DNA of 64,000 nt, taken from positions 124,001-188,000 of the forward strand of contig NZ_CP012479.1 of assembly GCF_001281315.1 (NCBI RefSeq). Direction: 5' to 3'. The notes beneath the pieces were generated by a model. That model had not been told where the DNA came from. It did not search any database and worked only from the letters and a program-made list of their open reading frames with translations. Of this stretch, positions 62,473 to 64,000 are shown one piece after another; the stretch's first letter is position 1; every line of letters begins with the position of its first letter. This DNA comes from Arthrobacter sp. ERGS1:01. GTDB taxonomy: Bacteria; Actinomycetota; Actinomycetes; Actinomycetales; Micrococcaceae. The position numbers and the translations under genes are program-made.

Positions 62473-62781
62473 TTAGAACCGCTGGAGTTTGAAGCCGAGG
62501 CCCCGGCCGGAGCGGACTCCGGTCTGCGCCACGGTGACCACCAGGGTGCCGATTTCCGGGATCCAACGGGCCGGGCGCACGGCCTGCGCGAGGGCGTCGA
62601 GGAGCTGGGCGGGCTCGGCGGACCAGTAGGCGTGGTGCCCGGCAGGGGTGTGGAAGGCGACCGTGCCAAGGTTGGCGTCCACGGCGGGCAGCACGGGAAT
62701 GCCGGGTGCGGCAGGGGCTGCTGCGGCGGGCGCGGGGGAGGTGCGGCGGGTGCGGTTAACGGAAAGGACAGTCATCATCAA
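62473..62781 (-). CDS. Hypothetical protein
   Basis: Predicted 102-residue protein. The first 30 residues are Ala/Pro-rich (TRRTSPAPAAAAPAAPGI), followed by VDANLGTVAFHTPAGHHAYWSAEPAQLLDALAQAVRPARWIPEIGTLVVTVAQ and a basic end. No family recognised. Any of the three tandem ATG codons may be used; AAAGG lies upstream. Confidence 0.55.
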   Translation of the reverse strand: MMMTVLSVNRTRRTSPAPAAAAPAAPGIPVLPAVDANLGTVAFHTPAGHHAYWSAEPAQLLDALAQAVRPARWIPEIGTLVVTVAQTGVRSGRGLGFKLQRF

Positions 62782-62934
62782 GGCCTTTGGGAGTGCTCTT
62801 ACCCGCGGATCCAGTCACCGCTGGTCACTTCCTCATCCGAGCCACCCTGCGAACATGGGGTTGGCGTGCGGCCAGTCGGAGCTTGGCGCCGCATCTCTTG
62901 AAGCTGCTCACAAGGCTACTGCCTTAAAGCGCGT

Positions 62935-62974
62935 GGGCGGTGGTTTGCGTAATAAATTACGCAAACCACCGCCC
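62935..62974. repeat. Perfect palindrome upstream of the symporter end
   Basis: GGGCGGTGGTTTGCGTAA (62935-62952) and its exact complement (62957-62974) enclose a TAAA loop. The 284 bp between the hypothetical gene and the symporter stop hold this hairpin and nothing else supported. It has no U-tract on either strand; on the minus strand it lies after the symporter stop. Confidence 0.85.
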
Positions 62975-63065
62975 CAGCCGCTCCCACTGCTCGCAAGCTC
63001 GCAGCGGGCCCCTCGCGGCTGTGGGCCCAAAAATGTGGCTCCACCGCACGGGGGCGTGTGCCTGG

Positions 63066-64000
63066 TTAGCCGTTGACGACTGACTTGATGTCGTCGGCGT
63101 TGGAGTCCGTGGCCGCAGCGGCCAGGCGGTCGTCCCAGCCCTTGCGGATGTGGGCCGGGGTGGGCGGGCTCAGCAGCGACACTACTACGTAGACCACCAG
63201 GGAGGCGGCCAGGCCGAAGTAGATGGGTTCGTTGGCGTAGATGCCGTCGTTGAACGGGTCGAGGCTGTGCAGCACGCCGGTGCCGTAGAGGACCAGCAGG
63301 CCCAGGGTGACCGCGCAACCGGCGGCCATGGACCAGGCAGCGCCCAGTCCCGTGCCGCGCTTCCAGACAAGGCCGCCGATGATGGCCACGAGCAGGCCGC
63401 CCACCAGGATGTCGTAGGCCACGGTCAGGGCAAACACGACGTCGGAGGCGAGGATGGAAATCAGCACCACCAGCAGGCCCAGGCCCAGCACGTACATGCG
63501 GTTGCCCTTGATGTCGTGCTCGGGGTTGGAGGAGTCGGAGTTGTCGATCTTCTTGCCGAACCAGCTGGCCACGAACGGGACCACGTCGGCGCGGGCCACG
63601 GTGGCGGCGGCGATCAAGGCGCCGGAGGCGGTGGACATCATGGCGGCCACGGCGGCGGCCATGACCAGGCCGCCGATGCCGATGGGCAGGATGTTGGTGG
63701 CCACCTCGGCGTAGACGGCGTCCTTGCCGAGTGAGGCAACGTCAATGTGCGGCAGTGCCACGCGGGCGGCGAGGCCGATCAGGGCGCCGGCCACACCGTA
63801 CAGGATGCAGTAGATGCCGGCCGTGGAGCCGCCCCAGCGGGCCACCGTGGGGTTCTTGGCGGTGAAGACGCGCTGCCAGATGTCCTGGCCGATCAGGATG
63901 CCCAGCGTGTAGACCACGAAGAACGTCACGATGGTGCTGACGCCGATCCCGTCCCACTGGAAGAAGCTCGCGTCGAGGCGGGACTTGATGCCGTCCAAGC
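63066..64000 (-). CDS. Sodium:solute symporter, partial (5' end beyond window)
   Basis: C-terminal part, 311 residues or more, of a sodium-coupled symporter of the SSS family; the true start lies beyond position 64000. At least seven membrane helices remain. FFVVYTLGILIGQDIWQRVFTAKNP and AAVAAMMSTASGALIAAATVARADVV carry the transporter core of later helices, where the Ser/Thr in MSTASGAL would sit at the sodium site. The C-terminal tail is hydrophilic. Substrate is unknown; proline, acetate and pantothenate are all transported by this family. Confidence 0.85.
   Translation of the reverse strand, partial: LDGIKSRLDASFFQWDGIGVSTIVTFFVVYTLGILIGQDIWQRVFTAKNPTVARWGGSTAGIYCILYGVAGALIGLAARVALPHIDVASLGKDAVYAEVATNILPIGIGGLVMAAAVAAMMSTASGALIAAATVARADVVPFVASWFGKKIDNSDSSNPEHDIKGNRMYVLGLGLLVVLISILASDVVFALTVAYDILVGGLLVAIIGGLVWKRGTGLGAAWSMAAGCAVTLGLLVLYGTGVLHSLDPFNDGIYANEPIYFGLAASLVVYVVVSLLSPPTPAHIRKGWDDRLAAAATDSNADDIKSVVNG

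Overview
The window looks like a piece of a high-GC actinobacterial chromosome, most likely Arthrobacter or a close relative in the Micrococcaceae. This rests on strong G/C bias at third codon positions, frequent GTG/TTG starts, the actinobacterial families DUF3027 and DUF6457, an XPB-type helicase beside its Helicase_C_3 partner, a mycothiol-dependent enzyme family, an LAXTG-anchored surface protein, and a PL8 lyase resembling the Arthrobacter chondroitinase AC type. Genus is inferred from gene content, not from a marker gene. No prophage, transposase, IS element, CRISPR array or rRNA was seen. One tRNA (Arg, CCT) is present.

Layout. (1) 0.1-8.8 kb is a sulfated-polysaccharide locus: a GntR/LacI-hybrid regulator, a Gfo/Idh/MocA oxidoreductase, a Tat-exported PL8 lyase, two formylglycine-type sulfatases and a TIM-barrel sugar isomerase. 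A 22-bp LacI-type palindrome fills a promoter between the divergent arms. (2) 8.8-19.2 kb is a mosaic of small genes: TetR plus a mycothiol-dependent enzyme, DUF402, a VOC protein, lipoproteins, a SnoaL-like protein, an Imm-5-like immunity protein, a PEP-mutase-like lyase, PhzF, a methyltransferase and a decayed GNAT acetyltransferase. (3) 19.2-26.9 kb is housekeeping: XPB helicase with its partner, cold-shock protein with DUF3027, SerC, and a DtxR/IdeR regulator with all metal ligands at the DtxR numbering. (4) 26.9-29.3 kb holds two consecutive cell-wall hydrolase genes (M23, NlpC/P60), each behind its own ydaO-type c-di-AMP riboswitch. (5) 29.5-31.9 kb is a DHA2 efflux pump with its TetR regulator.

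(6) 32-38.5 kb is a molybdenum module: mobA, DUF6457, moeA, an alpha/beta hydrolase, a FdhF/YdeP-type molybdoenzyme and fdhD. (7) 38.5-40.8 kb is a probable cystine ABC importer. (8) 41-46.7 kb carries an ABC exporter, NUDIX hydrolase, YnfA, RarD, tRNA-Arg, a membrane protein and an inositol monophosphatase-like enzyme. (9) 46.8-56.8 kb holds the PcrA/UvrD helicase, a 1434-residue wall-anchored protein with 13 putative Ig-like repeats, a lipoprotein and sucCD. (10) 56.9-64 kb has a MarR-MFS-aldo/keto reductase group, a rhodanese, a LOG-family protein, a ferritin-like/VIT1 iron exporter and a truncated sodium:solute symporter running off the right edge.

The least explained part is the intergenic DNA. 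Several gene ends, mostly convergent ones, carry long near-perfect palindromes or short tandem repeats of unrelated sequence and without a normal U-tract. One palindrome family occurs at two loci and is nested in duplicate at 35.2 kb.
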